Counted from the first letter of the stretch, positions 26,034 through 33,651 are shown. The stretch is 45,774 nt of DNA from Pseudomonadota bacterium (GCA_021324075.1 JAJPJW010000049.1:1-45774); one strand, 5' to 3'. Notes: generated by a model not told the origin, from the letters alone. A program made the numbers and translations.

Positions 26034-26043
26034 GGGCCATCCC

Positions 26044-26073
26044 TTGACAGGGGGGGCGGCTGTTCAGTACCAT
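26044..26073 (+). promoter_or_regulatory. Promoter of the SAM-I riboswitch transcript
   Basis: Consensus TTGACA (26044-26049) and TACCAT (26068-26073) are separated by 18 nt. Predicted initiation near 26080 lies just upstream of the riboswitch P1 stem. Confidence 0.6.
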
Positions 26074-26091
26074 CTGTCCAACAATTTATCG

Positions 26092-26210
26092 CTCTTATCG
26101 CGAGTGGCGGAGGGACAGGCCCTTTGATGCCACGGCAACCGGACCCGAAAGGGTCGCCAGGTGCCAAATCCTGCTCCGGAAGAAAACAACGATCCGGGGA
26201 AAGATGAGAG
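26092..26210 (+). ncRNA. SAM-I riboswitch (S-box)
   Basis: The S-box core is clear: P1 5' strand CTCTTATC (26092-26099), then AGTGGCGGAGGGAC, GGCCCTTTGATGCCACGGCA, the P3 hairpin GACCCGAAAGGGTC, GCCAGGTGCCAAATCCTGC, a variable P4 hairpin, and GAAAGATGAGAG-type closure with P1 3' strand GATGAGAG (26203-26210). GAGATGGAA (26208-26216) is exactly complementary to TTCCATCTC (26234-26242) in the terminator's 5' arm, giving an antiterminator. Known S-box logic predicts that SAM binding stabilises P1, frees the terminator and turns the downstream gene off. Confidence 0.96.
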
Positions 26211-26227
26211 ATGGAAATCCAAATACC

Positions 26228-26260
26228 AAAGGCTTCCATCTCAGGATGGAGGCCTTTTTT
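26228..26260 (+). terminator. Riboswitch-controlled intrinsic terminator
   Basis: A 12-bp stem with one wobble (26228-26239 with 26246-26257, 6-nt loop) runs into six T. Its 5' arm is the target of the antiterminator at 26208-26216. Confidence 0.93.
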
Positions 26261-26302
26261 GTTTCTGAAAAAGCCCCCTCCGAGAGCGGAAGGGAAAAAC
26301 CA

Positions 26303-27532
26303 ATGAGTTACGTGAAGGCCTTGAAATGCCGCGAATGCGGGCAGGAATACGAGAAGACGGCAAAATACGTCTGCGAGTTTTGCTTCGGCCCCCTGGAAGC
26401 GGCCTATGATTACGACAAGATCAAGAAAGATGTTTCCCGGGAAAAAATCGCATCCCGCCCGCTGAATATCTGGCGTTACAGGGAATTCCTTCCCGTGGAG
26501 GGAACACGCTACAACACCCTGGAAGAGGGCTACACACCCCTCATCCGCGCCGAACGGCTCGGGGAAGAACTGGGGCTTTCCAACCTCTATGTGAAGAACG
26601 ACTGCGCCAACCCGACCCACTCCTTCAAGGACCGGGTCGTAGCCGTGGCCTCGACCAGGGCACTGGAATTGGGTTTTGACACCCTGGCTTGTGCCTCGAC
26701 GGGAAACCTGGCCAACGCCGTTTCGGCCTATGGCGCCAAAGGCGGCATGAAGCGTTTCGTCTTCATTCCCTCGAACCTGGAACCGAGCAAGGTGACGGCC
26801 TCCCTGATTTACGAGCCGAACCTGATCGGCGTAAACGGCAATTACGACGATGTGAACCGCCTTTGCAGTGAAATCGCCGGCAAGTACAAATGGGCCTTTG
26901 TGAACATCAACATGCGGCCCTATTACGCCGAGGGATCCAAAACGCTGGGTTTCGAGGTGGCCGAACAATTGGGTTGGAAGGCGCCGGACCAAGTGGTGGT
27001 GCCAGTGGCATCCGGGTCCCTTTTGACCAAGATCTGGAAGGGCACGGAAGAATTCGCCAAAGTGGGACTGATCGAAAGGAAAAAAATGAAGGTCTTTGGG
27101 GCCCAGGCCGCCGGTTGTTCGCCCGTGACGACCGCCTTCAAGGCCAAGACCGACACTTTCCGGCCGGTGAAGCCCAACACTATCGCCAAGTCCTTGGCCA
27201 TCGGCAACCCTGCGGACGGTTTCTACGCCCTGAAAACGATCGCCGAATCCAACGGCGGGGCCGAGATGGTGACGGATGAGGAAATCGTTGAAGGGATCAA
27301 GCTCCTGGCCCGCACCGAGGGCATCTTTGCCGAAACGGCGGGAGGGGTGACCATTGGCTGCCTGAAAAAACTCGTGGAATCAGGGGCCCTGGACCCCCAC
27401 GCGGTGACGGTGGCTTATGTTACTGGAACGGGCCTCAAAACCCAGGAAGCCGTGACGGACCACTTGAAGGAAGTCAAGGTCATCCAGCCCAATTTGGCGG
27501 CCTTTGAAGCCACCCATATGGTTCCGGCTTGA
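26303..27532 (+). CDS. SAM-regulated threonine-synthase paralogue with N-terminal zinc ribbon
   Basis: 409 residues from ATG 26303. A longer frame starts inside the riboswitch and is rejected. Cys9, Cys12, Cys24 and Cys27 form an N-terminal zinc ribbon. The fold-type II PLP domain has Lys109 in THSFKDRVVAVAS, then CASTGNLANAVSAYGAKGG, VVPVASGSLLTKIWKG and IFAETAGGVTIG. A second, canonical thrC exists at 18390, so this copy is redundant for threonine. Control by a SAM riboswitch points to methionine metabolism: it may use O-phosphohomoserine to make homocysteine, with sulfur from a ThiS-like carrier (see 30964). That is inference; the family itself would be called threonine synthase. Confidence 0.88.
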   Translation: MSYVKALKCRECGQEYEKTAKYVCEFCFGPLEAAYDYDKIKKDVSREKIASRPLNIWRYREFLPVEGTRYNTLEEGYTPLIRAERLGEELGLSNLYVKNDCANPTHSFKDRVVAVASTRALELGFDTLACASTGNLANAVSAYGAKGGMKRFVFIPSNLEPSKVTASLIYEPNLIGVNGNYDDVNRLCSEIAGKYKWAFVNINMRPYYAEGSKTLGFEVAEQLGWKAPDQVVVPVASGSLLTKIWKGTEEFAKVGLIERKKMKVFGAQAAGCSPVTTAFKAKTDTFRPVKPNTIAKSLAIGNPADGFYALKTIAESNGGAEMVTDEEIVEGIKLLARTEGIFAETAGGVTIGCLKKLVESGALDPHAVTVAYVTGTGLKTQEAVTDHLKEVKVIQPNLAAFEATHMVPA

Positions 27533-27536
27533 ACGA

Positions 27537-27983
27537 ATGAAGATATTCCTGCTTGTCTTGGCGTTGGGGTGGGTCCCAGCGTGGGTCCGGGCGGTCGCAC
27601 CGGAGGATTATTACAACGCCGGCATGGATCTTTTTAAAAACCGGGATTACGAGAAGGCCATCCAGTATTTCCGGGCGGCGGTGGATGAACGGCCCGACTA
27701 TTGGCAAGCCTACCAATTCCTGGGGGAAGCCTATTACCAGGATGCCAACCGTACCGAGGCGGTGGTGGCCATGGAAAAGAGCCTCCAACTCCATCCCAAT
27801 AACCCTGATTTAAGGAAATTTGTCTCAAAAATCAGGGACGACAGTCCCTGGGCCTCCAAGGAATTCTCAACGGGGTTCCTGCCGATCCTTGCTTTGCTTC
27901 TTTCGGTTTTCAGCGCGGGCTGGACGGGTTATGGCGCCTGGAAGAACCGTTCCTCTTTGCGCCGCCCACCGACCCAGTCCTGA
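27537..27983 (+). CDS. TPR-repeat protein with C-terminal membrane helix
   Basis: 148 residues from ATG 27537, four bases after the threonine-synthase paralogue. It has a signal peptide or anchor (IFLLVLALGWVPAWVRA). Two to three TPR motifs follow (YYNAGMDLFKNRDYEKAIQY, YWQAYQFLGEAYYQDANRTE, VVAMEKSLQLHPNNPDLRKF). A membrane helix near the C-terminus (LPILALLLSVFSAGWTGYGA) ends in a basic tail. It is probably an envelope scaffold. The tight spacing suggests co-transcription under SAM control, but a functional link is not evident. Confidence 0.8.
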   Translation: MKIFLLVLALGWVPAWVRAVAPEDYYNAGMDLFKNRDYEKAIQYFRAAVDERPDYWQAYQFLGEAYYQDANRTEAVVAMEKSLQLHPNNPDLRKFVSKIRDDSPWASKEFSTGFLPILALLLSVFSAGWTGYGAWKNRSSLRRPPTQS

Positions 27984-28090
27984 ACCTGGGTTTCCAGTCC
28001 CGGCCTCCATCCTCCGGCGAACTTGGCAAAGCTACCGGTTGTTTCGAGGCGAGTCCCCCAAACCTGTTCAAAAAAAAGAACCGGGAAGAG

Positions 28091-28417
28091 TCAGGGCTGG
28101 GGCTTGCTTTTTCTCAACTTGGAATGATTTTTTTTATTTTTGTGGTTCCGGGGCCTGCCGCGTTGGGCGGTCAAATGGCGTGGTTCCTTCAAAAAACTAT
28201 GGACGGGGCAGTCGAGCTGGTGTGCCAGGTTGTAAAGGGTCTTGAGGGTGATGTTGCGGCCCGATTCCCAATATTGGACCATTTGAATGGAGACGCCGGC
28301 TTGTTCGGCCAGTTGGAATTGGGTGTACCCCATTTGCAACCGGATTTCCCCGATTTTCCGGCCGACTTTTTTCAGGAATTGGTGGTCTGAGTTCGAAGGC
28401 TCAATAAATGACCGCAT
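28091..28417 (-). CDS. XRE-family regulator with basic tail
   Basis: 108 residues. The helix-turn-helix is at about residues 22-75: IGEIRLQMGYTQFQLAEQAG, then VSIQMVQYWESGRNITLKTL and DCPVHSFLKE. The last ~30 residues are very basic (RGRPRNHKNKKNHSKLRKSK). The base composition is AT-rich compared with flanking genes. It shares the RNITL and PVHxF pattern with the second XRE protein at 33956. A palindrome next to its start suggests autoregulation. It converges with the TPR gene and diverges from the GH127-type gene. Confidence 0.82.
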   Translation of the reverse strand: MRSFIEPSNSDHQFLKKVGRKIGEIRLQMGYTQFQLAEQAGVSIQMVQYWESGRNITLKTLYNLAHQLDCPVHSFLKEPRHLTAQRGRPRNHKNKKNHSKLRKSKPQP

Positions 28418-28432
28418 AGAGACTCTCTTATA
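28418..28432 (-). promoter_or_regulatory. Palindrome overlapping the XRE promoter
   Basis: AGAGACTCTCT (28418-28428) is a perfect odd palindrome. The minus-strand -10-like TATAAG (28432-28427) overlaps it, so a bound dimer could block transcription of the XRE gene. Predicted initiation is within a few bases of the ATG. Confidence 0.4.
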
Positions 28433-28743
28433 GGGTTACTTGTGAATTGAAAAAACCAATGAAGGATTAGTAGTTAAACAAAAAAGGCGGCACGATGGAC
28501 GGCTTGTTTTGAATTCCCCGGCGGAAATTCATTCAGAGGTTGAAGAGTGGAAGCGAACCGGCTGATAAAACATAACCCTTTTTGGGGGAAATATCAAAGA
28601 AAGTAAATTAAAAATCACTTCGGAAGAGTTTTCTTGCCAAAATAGGAACGCTAAACTTGGAGTGCAGTTCGTTCAAGAAGGTTAAAGGTTTGAAGTTGGA
28701 AATAACTTGCGAATATTTTTTTCGAAAGACGGGTTGGTCTTGA
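28433..28743. other. AT-rich non-coding spacer
   Basis: About 310 bp between the divergent XRE gene and the GH127-type gene, clearly more AT-rich than its surroundings. GAACG near 28648 can pair with CGTTC near 28670. I see no gene and no strong promoter. The composition hints at acquired DNA. Confidence 0.4.
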
Positions 28744-30792
28744 GTGGAATCGAATCCATCATCCTCGGAAAATGAAAAAAGATTTCCAATCCCGCATTGG
28801 TTGTGGGTGACGGTATTGGTATTGGCGGCGCTGGCCGGGGCTGCTTATTTCCTGGTTCAAGAAGGGGAAAAAAGAAACCGGCCTGTCGGGTTGGAACCGC
28901 TGGCCTTCCGACCGCTCCCCTTGGGGCAGGTCAAACCCGCAGGATGGCTGCTCGAGCAACTCCAGCTACAGGCCGGGGGGCTTTCGGGCCATTTGGACGA
29001 ATTTTGGCCGGACGTCCATGAAAGCGGATGGATCGGCGGCCCGGCCGAAGGGTGGGAGCGGGCGCCTTATTGGCTGGACGGCTTTATCCCCTTGGCTTAC
29101 CTGACCGGCGACAAGAAGCTCCAGGACAAAGCCAAACGCTGGGTTAATTACATCCTGGGGCACCAGTGGCCCGATGGATGGCTCGGGCCGCAACAGAGCC
29201 CCCCGCCGACAGGCGCACCTCCGGGAGCCGAGGCCCCCGATCCCAAGGATCCCTGGCCCCAATTCGTCATCCTCAAGGCCTTGTCCCAATACGCCGAGGC
29301 CACGGGTGACCCCCGGGTCGTTGCGGCCATGGAAAAGGACCTTTGGTGCATCAACAGCCAGCTCAACCAACGACCGCTCTTCGGATGGAATTATTTCAGG
29401 TGGGGGGATTTGCTGGTCACCTTGTTTTGGCTTTACGACCAAACCCAGGAGCCCTGGCTTCTGGAACTGGCCGCCAAGGCGGCGAACCAGGGTTACGACT
29501 GGCCTAAGCATTTTTCCGACCTGCCCATCAAGGAAAAATCACCCACCTGGAACTGGACCGGCCATGGGGTGAACAATGCCATGGGCCTCAAGGTACCGGC
29601 GCTGCTTTTCCGGCTGACGGGGGATGAAAAATACAAAAAGCTGTCCGCCCGGGCCTTGGAGCAGTTGGACCGCTACCACGGGGAAGCCAACGGCCTTTTC
29701 AGCGCGGATGAATGCCTGGCCGGCAAAAGCCCCTCCCAAGGGACGGAATTCTGCGCCATCGTTGAGACGATGTTTTCCCTGGAAAACAGTTTGTCGGCCC
29801 TCGGCAGGGTCGGGGACGCCGACCGCCTGGAAAAGATCGCCTTCAACGCCCTGCCGGCCGCCTGCACGGCCGACTACTGGCAACACCAGTATGATGAGCA
29901 GGCCAACCAGGTGGCTTGTGTTTACGCCCCACAACCCGTTTACACCACCAACCGGGGGGAATCGAACTTATTTGGCTTGGAACCCCAGTACGGCTGCTGC
30001 ACCGCCAATTTCCACCAAGGCTGGCCCAAATTCGCCTCCCGCCTCTGGATGTCCACACCCGACGGCGGCTTGGCCGCCGTCATTTACGCCCCCTCGGTGG
30101 TGGAAACCACGGTTTCCGGGCAGCCGGTCCGTGTTGAATTGGCCACTGATTATCCTTTCAGCGAACAACTGGCCTTCAAGGTTTCAACTTCCAAGCCCAT
30201 CCTCTTCCCCCTCTACTTGCGGGTGCCCGAATGGGCGGACCAAGCCGTTCTTACCTTGCCGGACGGAACCAAGCAAACACTGGAACGGGGAAGGTTTCAA
30301 AAGGTGGCCCGTGAATGGAAGCAAGGGGACACGGTTCAACTTTACCTCCACATGCCCTTCAAGGTTCGGCGGGGGTTCCAAGATTCGGTGAGCGTTGAAA
30401 TGGGCCCCTTGGTCCTTTGCCTGGGGTTGAAAGAAATCTGGAAGCCATCCCTTCCATTCCCTTATCAACCAAAGGGGATTCGAAAATACGACTACGCGGT
30501 CATTCCCCAGACGGCTTGGAATTACGCCCTCTCCCTGGATCCGGAGAATCCCGGAAAGTCGCTGGCCTTCAAAGGTTTCCGGGAGTTCAAAGGAAACCCC
30601 TTCACTCTGGACAACGCACCGCTTCTTGTAACGGTGGGCGGCAAGCGGCTGGAGGATTGGGCTTTCGCGCAGGGAGCCGCCGAACCTCCGCCCCAAAGCC
30701 CCGTGGCAAGCGCCGCGCCGATGGAAGACCTGATTTTGGTGCCTTATGGTTCCACGCGTTTGCGGGTGACGGAATTTCCGCTTCTAAAATAA
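28744..30792 (+). CDS. Membrane-anchored GH127-like glycoside hydrolase
   Basis: 682 residues from a GTG start. One transmembrane helix near the N-terminus (WLWVTVLVLAALAGAAYFLV, residues ~19-38) anchors an exported enzyme. The body matches the GH127 (former DUF1680) (alpha/alpha)6 barrel of beta-L-arabinofuranosidases. The metal and nucleophile set is present: Glu335 and Cys337 in GTEFCAIVE, and Cys418-Cys419 in YGCCTANFHQGW, as in the characterised zinc-cysteine enzymes. A C-terminal beta domain follows (LYLRVPEWADQAVLTLPDGT, then SVEMGPLVLCLG). A likely substrate is a beta-L-arabinofuranoside, but the wider family has other activities. It lies alone, next to an XRE regulator. Confidence 0.88.
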   Translation: MESNPSSSENEKRFPIPHWLWVTVLVLAALAGAAYFLVQEGEKRNRPVGLEPLAFRPLPLGQVKPAGWLLEQLQLQAGGLSGHLDEFWPDVHESGWIGGPAEGWERAPYWLDGFIPLAYLTGDKKLQDKAKRWVNYILGHQWPDGWLGPQQSPPPTGAPPGAEAPDPKDPWPQFVILKALSQYAEATGDPRVVAAMEKDLWCINSQLNQRPLFGWNYFRWGDLLVTLFWLYDQTQEPWLLELAAKAANQGYDWPKHFSDLPIKEKSPTWNWTGHGVNNAMGLKVPALLFRLTGDEKYKKLSARALEQLDRYHGEANGLFSADECLAGKSPSQGTEFCAIVETMFSLENSLSALGRVGDADRLEKIAFNALPAACTADYWQHQYDEQANQVACVYAPQPVYTTNRGESNLFGLEPQYGCCTANFHQGWPKFASRLWMSTPDGGLAAVIYAPSVVETTVSGQPVRVELATDYPFSEQLAFKVSTSKPILFPLYLRVPEWADQAVLTLPDGTKQTLERGRFQKVAREWKQGDTVQLYLHMPFKVRRGFQDSVSVEMGPLVLCLGLKEIWKPSLPFPYQPKGIRKYDYAVIPQTAWNYALSLDPENPGKSLAFKGFREFKGNPFTLDNAPLLVTVGGKRLEDWAFAQGAAEPPPQSPVASAAPMEDLILVPYGSTRLRVTEFPLLK

Positions 30793-30863
30793 AACGGGAC
30801 AAGTTCCGGCGGCACGGGAGGGTCAAGGGTTGGCGTGCCCGGCCGAATATCGCGCTTTTCCCC

Positions 30864-30893
30864 TGGAAACGGCGGGGCTTTTTCGGTCATAAT
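30864..30893 (+). promoter_or_regulatory. Possible promoter of the sulfur-carrier operon
   Basis: TGGAAA (30864-30869) and CATAAT (30888-30893) are separated by 18 nt, about 70 nt before the carrier gene. This is a weak match. Confidence 0.35.
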
Positions 30894-30963
30894 CCTGCAT
30901 CACCCCATCGGTGCACCGTGTTTTAAAGAAGATGTGGGTAGCCGAATTCCAGGAGGAATTTAC

Positions 30964-31245
30964 ATGGCAGTGAAAGTGCTCATCCCAACCCCCTTAAGGA
31001 ACCTTACCAACAACCAGGCTGAAGTCAACGCCGAAGGGGCAACCGTGGCCGACCTCATCAACGACCTGGGGAAGAACTACAACGGCCTTAAAGACCGCCT
31101 TTGCGATGAAAACGGGAAGATCCGCCGGTTCGTGAACATCTATTTGAACGAAGAGGACATCCGCTTCCTGCAAGGGGAATCCACCGCCGTGAAGGCGGGG
31201 GACCAGGTCTCCATCGTGCCCGCCATCGCGGGCGGGATCTATTGA
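30964..31245 (+). CDS. ThiS/MoaD-family sulfur carrier protein with C-terminal extension
   Basis: 93 residues with an ideal ribosome binding site (AGGAGGAA, 7 nt before ATG). The beta-grasp pattern fits MoaD/CysO-type carriers: [54 protein letters not shown] and [13 protein letters not shown]. The chain ends GGIY, so two residues follow the di-glycine. Carriers need a free GG to be adenylated and thiocarboxylated, so Ile-Tyr would have to be removed first, as known for QbsE and for the Wolinella carrier HcyS. No JAMM-type peptidase is in the window. The neighbours (NIL protein, E1-like protein, CysK) support a role in cysteine or homocysteine synthesis. Confidence 0.92.
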   Translation: MAVKVLIPTPLRNLTNNQAEVNAEGATVADLINDLGKNYNGLKDRLCDENGKIRRFVNIYLNEEDIRFLQGESTAVKAGDQVSIVPAIAGGIY

Positions 31246-31273
31246 TCGTTTTTCCGCATCCGGGAGTTTTTCC

Positions 31274-31519
31274 GTGACCCCATCCAAAAAACTCATTGAA
31301 CTGGACTATCCCACCGATTTGGTGACCAAACCGGTCCTTTCAGAGATGATCAAAAAATACGACGTGACCGTCAATATCCGACGGGCTTCCATCACCAAGG
31401 GTTTCGGCTACGTGCAGATGGAAATCGAGGGTGACGAGAAGGAATTGGACCGGGCCTTGAAAGACCTGGCCGGCCAGGGGATCGACGTAAATCCCATCGT
31501 CAAAGACATTGTCGAGTAG
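31274..31519 (+). CDS. NIL-domain protein
   Basis: 81 residues from GTG at 31274, with GGGAG 7 nt upstream. The whole protein is one ferredoxin-like NIL domain: LIELDYPTDLVTKPVLSEMI, DVTVNIRRASITKGFGYVQM, EIEGDEKELDRALKDLAGQG and a final VNPIV. NIL domains bind small ligands in methionine ABC transporters (MetN C-terminus) and occur in methanogen proteins needed for homocysteine formation. Here it stands alone between the sulfur carrier and the E1-like gene, consistent with a role as sensor or partner in methionine or cysteine synthesis. Confidence 0.9.
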   Translation: MTPSKKLIELDYPTDLVTKPVLSEMIKKYDVTVNIRRASITKGFGYVQMEIEGDEKELDRALKDLAGQGIDVNPIVKDIVE

Positions 31520-31524
31520 CTTTG

Positions 31525-32226
31525 ATGCCACCCAAGGGGAATCCACCCGTGGACCGGAAACCGGGGCCCGCCTCCGAAGGCCGTTATTCCCGACAAACCA
31601 TCCTTCCGTCAGTCGGGCCTGAGGGCCAGGCCAAATGGTCCGGTGCCGCGGTCCTATTGGTGGGGGAGGGAGTGACCCTCCAGTCCGCCGCGGTAGCCCT
31701 TGCTTCGGTAGGCGTTTCGAAATTGTTCATCGTTCCCCTGGGCCCCATTGATTCCTTCTCCCTGACTTCCCAATTCCCCCACCTCCAAGTGGATGTCTTG
31801 CCGGAAGAGTTCGAGCATTTGCCCGAAACTTCGGCCTCGGTGGTCCTGACCGAAAACAGGGATGTCCGCCGGCGTTTCAGCCGGTGGCTGCGCCACCACG
31901 CCCGGCCGAGTTTTTTCGCCTGGCCCGCGGGAAGCGGGTTCGCCCTGTTGACGGCCCGTCACGAGGGGGGGCAATGCCCTTGCCTGGAATGTTTCGAGGT
32001 GATGAACCCGAAGGCCTTCACAAAGGGGGAGGCTTCATTGCACCGCATGATGGGTGCCATGGCCGCTTCCGAGGCCCTCCAATGGATTTCGAACGGAAAA
32101 TCGGCGCTGGAAGGGAAGGTGTGGCTGACCTCCCTTGAGACGGGCGCCTCCTTCCACCATGATGTCCAACCCACCTACAAATGCCCGGCCCGGCTGTTGG
32201 AGGAAGGCGCTCCGGTCACCCCATGA
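31525..32226 (+). CDS. Degenerate ThiF/MoeB-like E1 protein
   Basis: 233 residues from ATG 31525 (TTG at 31522 is the alternative). The entry segment (GRYSRQTILPSVGPEGQAKW) is typical of MoeB/ThiF. Where the nucleotide loop GxGGLG is expected, the sequence reads VLLVGEGVTLQSAAVALASV, so the glycine loop is altered. The usual Asp after strand 2 and the N-L-x-R-Q segment are missing. One CPCLEC cysteine cluster remains, with a lone Cys near the end, so the second zinc-binding CxxC is lost. It is unlikely to adenylate a carrier by itself and may act as a scaffold or partner. It overlaps cysK by 4 nt. Confidence 0.78.
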   Translation: MPPKGNPPVDRKPGPASEGRYSRQTILPSVGPEGQAKWSGAAVLLVGEGVTLQSAAVALASVGVSKLFIVPLGPIDSFSLTSQFPHLQVDVLPEEFEHLPETSASVVLTENRDVRRRFSRWLRHHARPSFFAWPAGSGFALLTARHEGGQCPCLECFEVMNPKAFTKGEASLHRMMGAMAASEALQWISNGKSALEGKVWLTSLETGASFHHDVQPTYKCPARLLEEGAPVTP

Positions 32227-33170
32227 CGTTCAACCGCTACACTCCGGCCACCAACATCACCCACTTGATCGGCAATACGCCCCTTTTGCGCCTGCACCGA
32301 ATTCCGGAAAAAGGCGGGGCCCAGGTTCTTTGTAAACTGGAGTTTTACAATCCGGGCGGCAGCGTCAAGGACCGGATCGCCCTGGCCATGATCGAGGACG
32401 CGGAAAAACGGGGGCTCTTGAAACCCGGAGGCACCCTGGTGGAACCCACCAGCGGCAATACGGGCATCGGCCTTGCCCTGGTCTGCGCCCAAAGGGGGTA
32501 CAAATTGATCCTGGTCATGCCCGAGGATATGAGCCAGGAGCGGCGGGTGCTTTTGAGGGCCTATGGGGCCGAACTGGTCCTGACTCCCGCCAAGGGACTC
32601 ATGGCCGAGGCGGTCCGCAAAGCCAGGGAAATCAGGGAGCGGCATCCGGAGTATTTCATGCCGGAACAATTCGCCAACCGCGCGAATCCCGAAGCCCATA
32701 AAAAAACCACGGCTCCCGAGATCGAAAAAGATACGGAAGGAAGGCTCGACGGCTTCGTGGCAGGCATCGGGACGGGAGGCACCATTACGGGGGTGGGGGA
32801 ATACTTCAAGGCCCGGAACCCCAAGATCCGGATCATCGGTGTGGAACCGGCGGCCTCGGCGGTCCTTTCAGGCGGTTCGCCGGGCATCCACCGGATCCAA
32901 GGAATCGGCGCGGGGTTTGTGCCGTCGGTTTTAAACCGGTCGGTGGTGGATGAGATCCTTACGATCGAGGACAAGGAAGCCTATCTCATGACCAAACGCC
33001 TGGCGCGGGAAGAAGGCCTGCTCTTGGGCATTTCCTCCGGTGCCAATGTGGCAGCCGCCGTCAAGGTTGCCCAAAAGATGGGTCCGGACTCCCGCGTGGC
33101 CACCATTTGCTGCGACATGGGTGAAAGGTATTTCAGCCTGGAGGAGGAGTTCGAGAAGGAAGGTCATTAA
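32223..33170 (+). CDS. cysK: Cysteine synthase (CysK family)
   Basis: 315 residues from ATG 32223, in ATGA overlap with the previous stop. PLP Lys49 lies in NPGGSVKDRIALAMI. Other motifs are VEPTSGNTGIGLALVCAQRG, GIGTGGTITGVGEYFK and HRIQGIGAGFVPSVL, the last being typical of O-acetylserine sulfhydrylase A (CysK). LLLGISSGANVAAAVKVAQK also fits. It normally combines O-acetylserine and sulfide. Co-transcription with a ThiS-like carrier raises the possibility that it uses carrier thiocarboxylate, as CysM of Mycobacterium does with CysO. That point is inference. Confidence 0.93.
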   Translation: MTFNRYTPATNITHLIGNTPLLRLHRIPEKGGAQVLCKLEFYNPGGSVKDRIALAMIEDAEKRGLLKPGGTLVEPTSGNTGIGLALVCAQRGYKLILVMPEDMSQERRVLLRAYGAELVLTPAKGLMAEAVRKAREIRERHPEYFMPEQFANRANPEAHKKTTAPEIEKDTEGRLDGFVAGIGTGGTITGVGEYFKARNPKIRIIGVEPAASAVLSGGSPGIHRIQGIGAGFVPSVLNRSVVDEILTIEDKEAYLMTKRLAREEGLLLGISSGANVAAAVKVAQKMGPDSRVATICCDMGERYFSLEEEFEKEGH

Positions 33171-33190
33171 GGTTTTCGCCGCAAAACCTT
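33169..33190. terminator. Bidirectional terminator candidate between cysK and yjbQ
   Basis: AAGGTTTT (33169-33176) and AAAACCTT (33183-33190) are a perfect 8-bp inverted repeat with a 6-nt loop, between two convergent genes. The A/T-rich arms give T-runs on either strand, but the stem is weak. Confidence 0.5.
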
Positions 33191-33192
33191 AA

Positions 33193-33597
33193 TTATCCTC
33201 CGGCTTCGGGCAGCCACTTCAGCCAAATTTCCCGGTCCTTCGGCCCGTCGAATTCACAGAAATAGAGTCCCTGCCACCGGCCCAAACGGATTTCCCCTTT
33301 TTCCACAATCACGACAAGTGAAAAGCCGGTTAACACCGATTTGATATGGGCGTCCGCGTTGTCCTCAAAATGCCTGAATTCCGGGGATTGGGGGATGGTT
33401 TTCTTCAGGTGGTAAAGGATGTCCCGCTTCACGTCCGGATCGGCGTTTTCGTTGATGGAAATCGCCGCGGTGGTATGGGGGCAAAAAAGGGCCAATAAAC
33501 CGGAACCCCAACCGTTTTTTTCCACCGCTTCCCGGACCTGCCGGGTGATATCCAGGATTTGTTCGCGCTGGTCCGTTTGAATTCTTACTGTTTTCAT
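33193..33597 (-). CDS. YjbQ-family protein (UPF0047)
   Basis: 134 residues from ATG at 33597. The frame is open further upstream, but the normal family N-terminus starts here (KTVRIQTDQREQILDITRQV). The family signature is present: LALFCPHTTAAISINENADP, then DAHIKSVLTGFSLVV, and GRWQGLYFCEFDGPKDREIW. YjbQ proteins are small homotrimers; weak thiamin-phosphate synthase activity has been reported for some members. The physiological role is not settled. Confidence 0.92.
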   Translation of the reverse strand: MKTVRIQTDQREQILDITRQVREAVEKNGWGSGLLALFCPHTTAAISINENADPDVKRDILYHLKKTIPQSPEFRHFEDNADAHIKSVLTGFSLVVIVEKGEIRLGRWQGLYFCEFDGPKDREIWLKWLPEAGG

Positions 33598-33651
33598 CCC
33601 CCCATCATAAATGGAAAAATTTGAAAAATCCCGGGAAGAGCCCGTGTTTCC

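Noticed and set aside
26204-26302. Upstream extension of the threonine-synthase paralogue into the leader
   Set aside because: It would translate the riboswitch terminator. The ATG at 26303 begins the conserved zinc ribbon.
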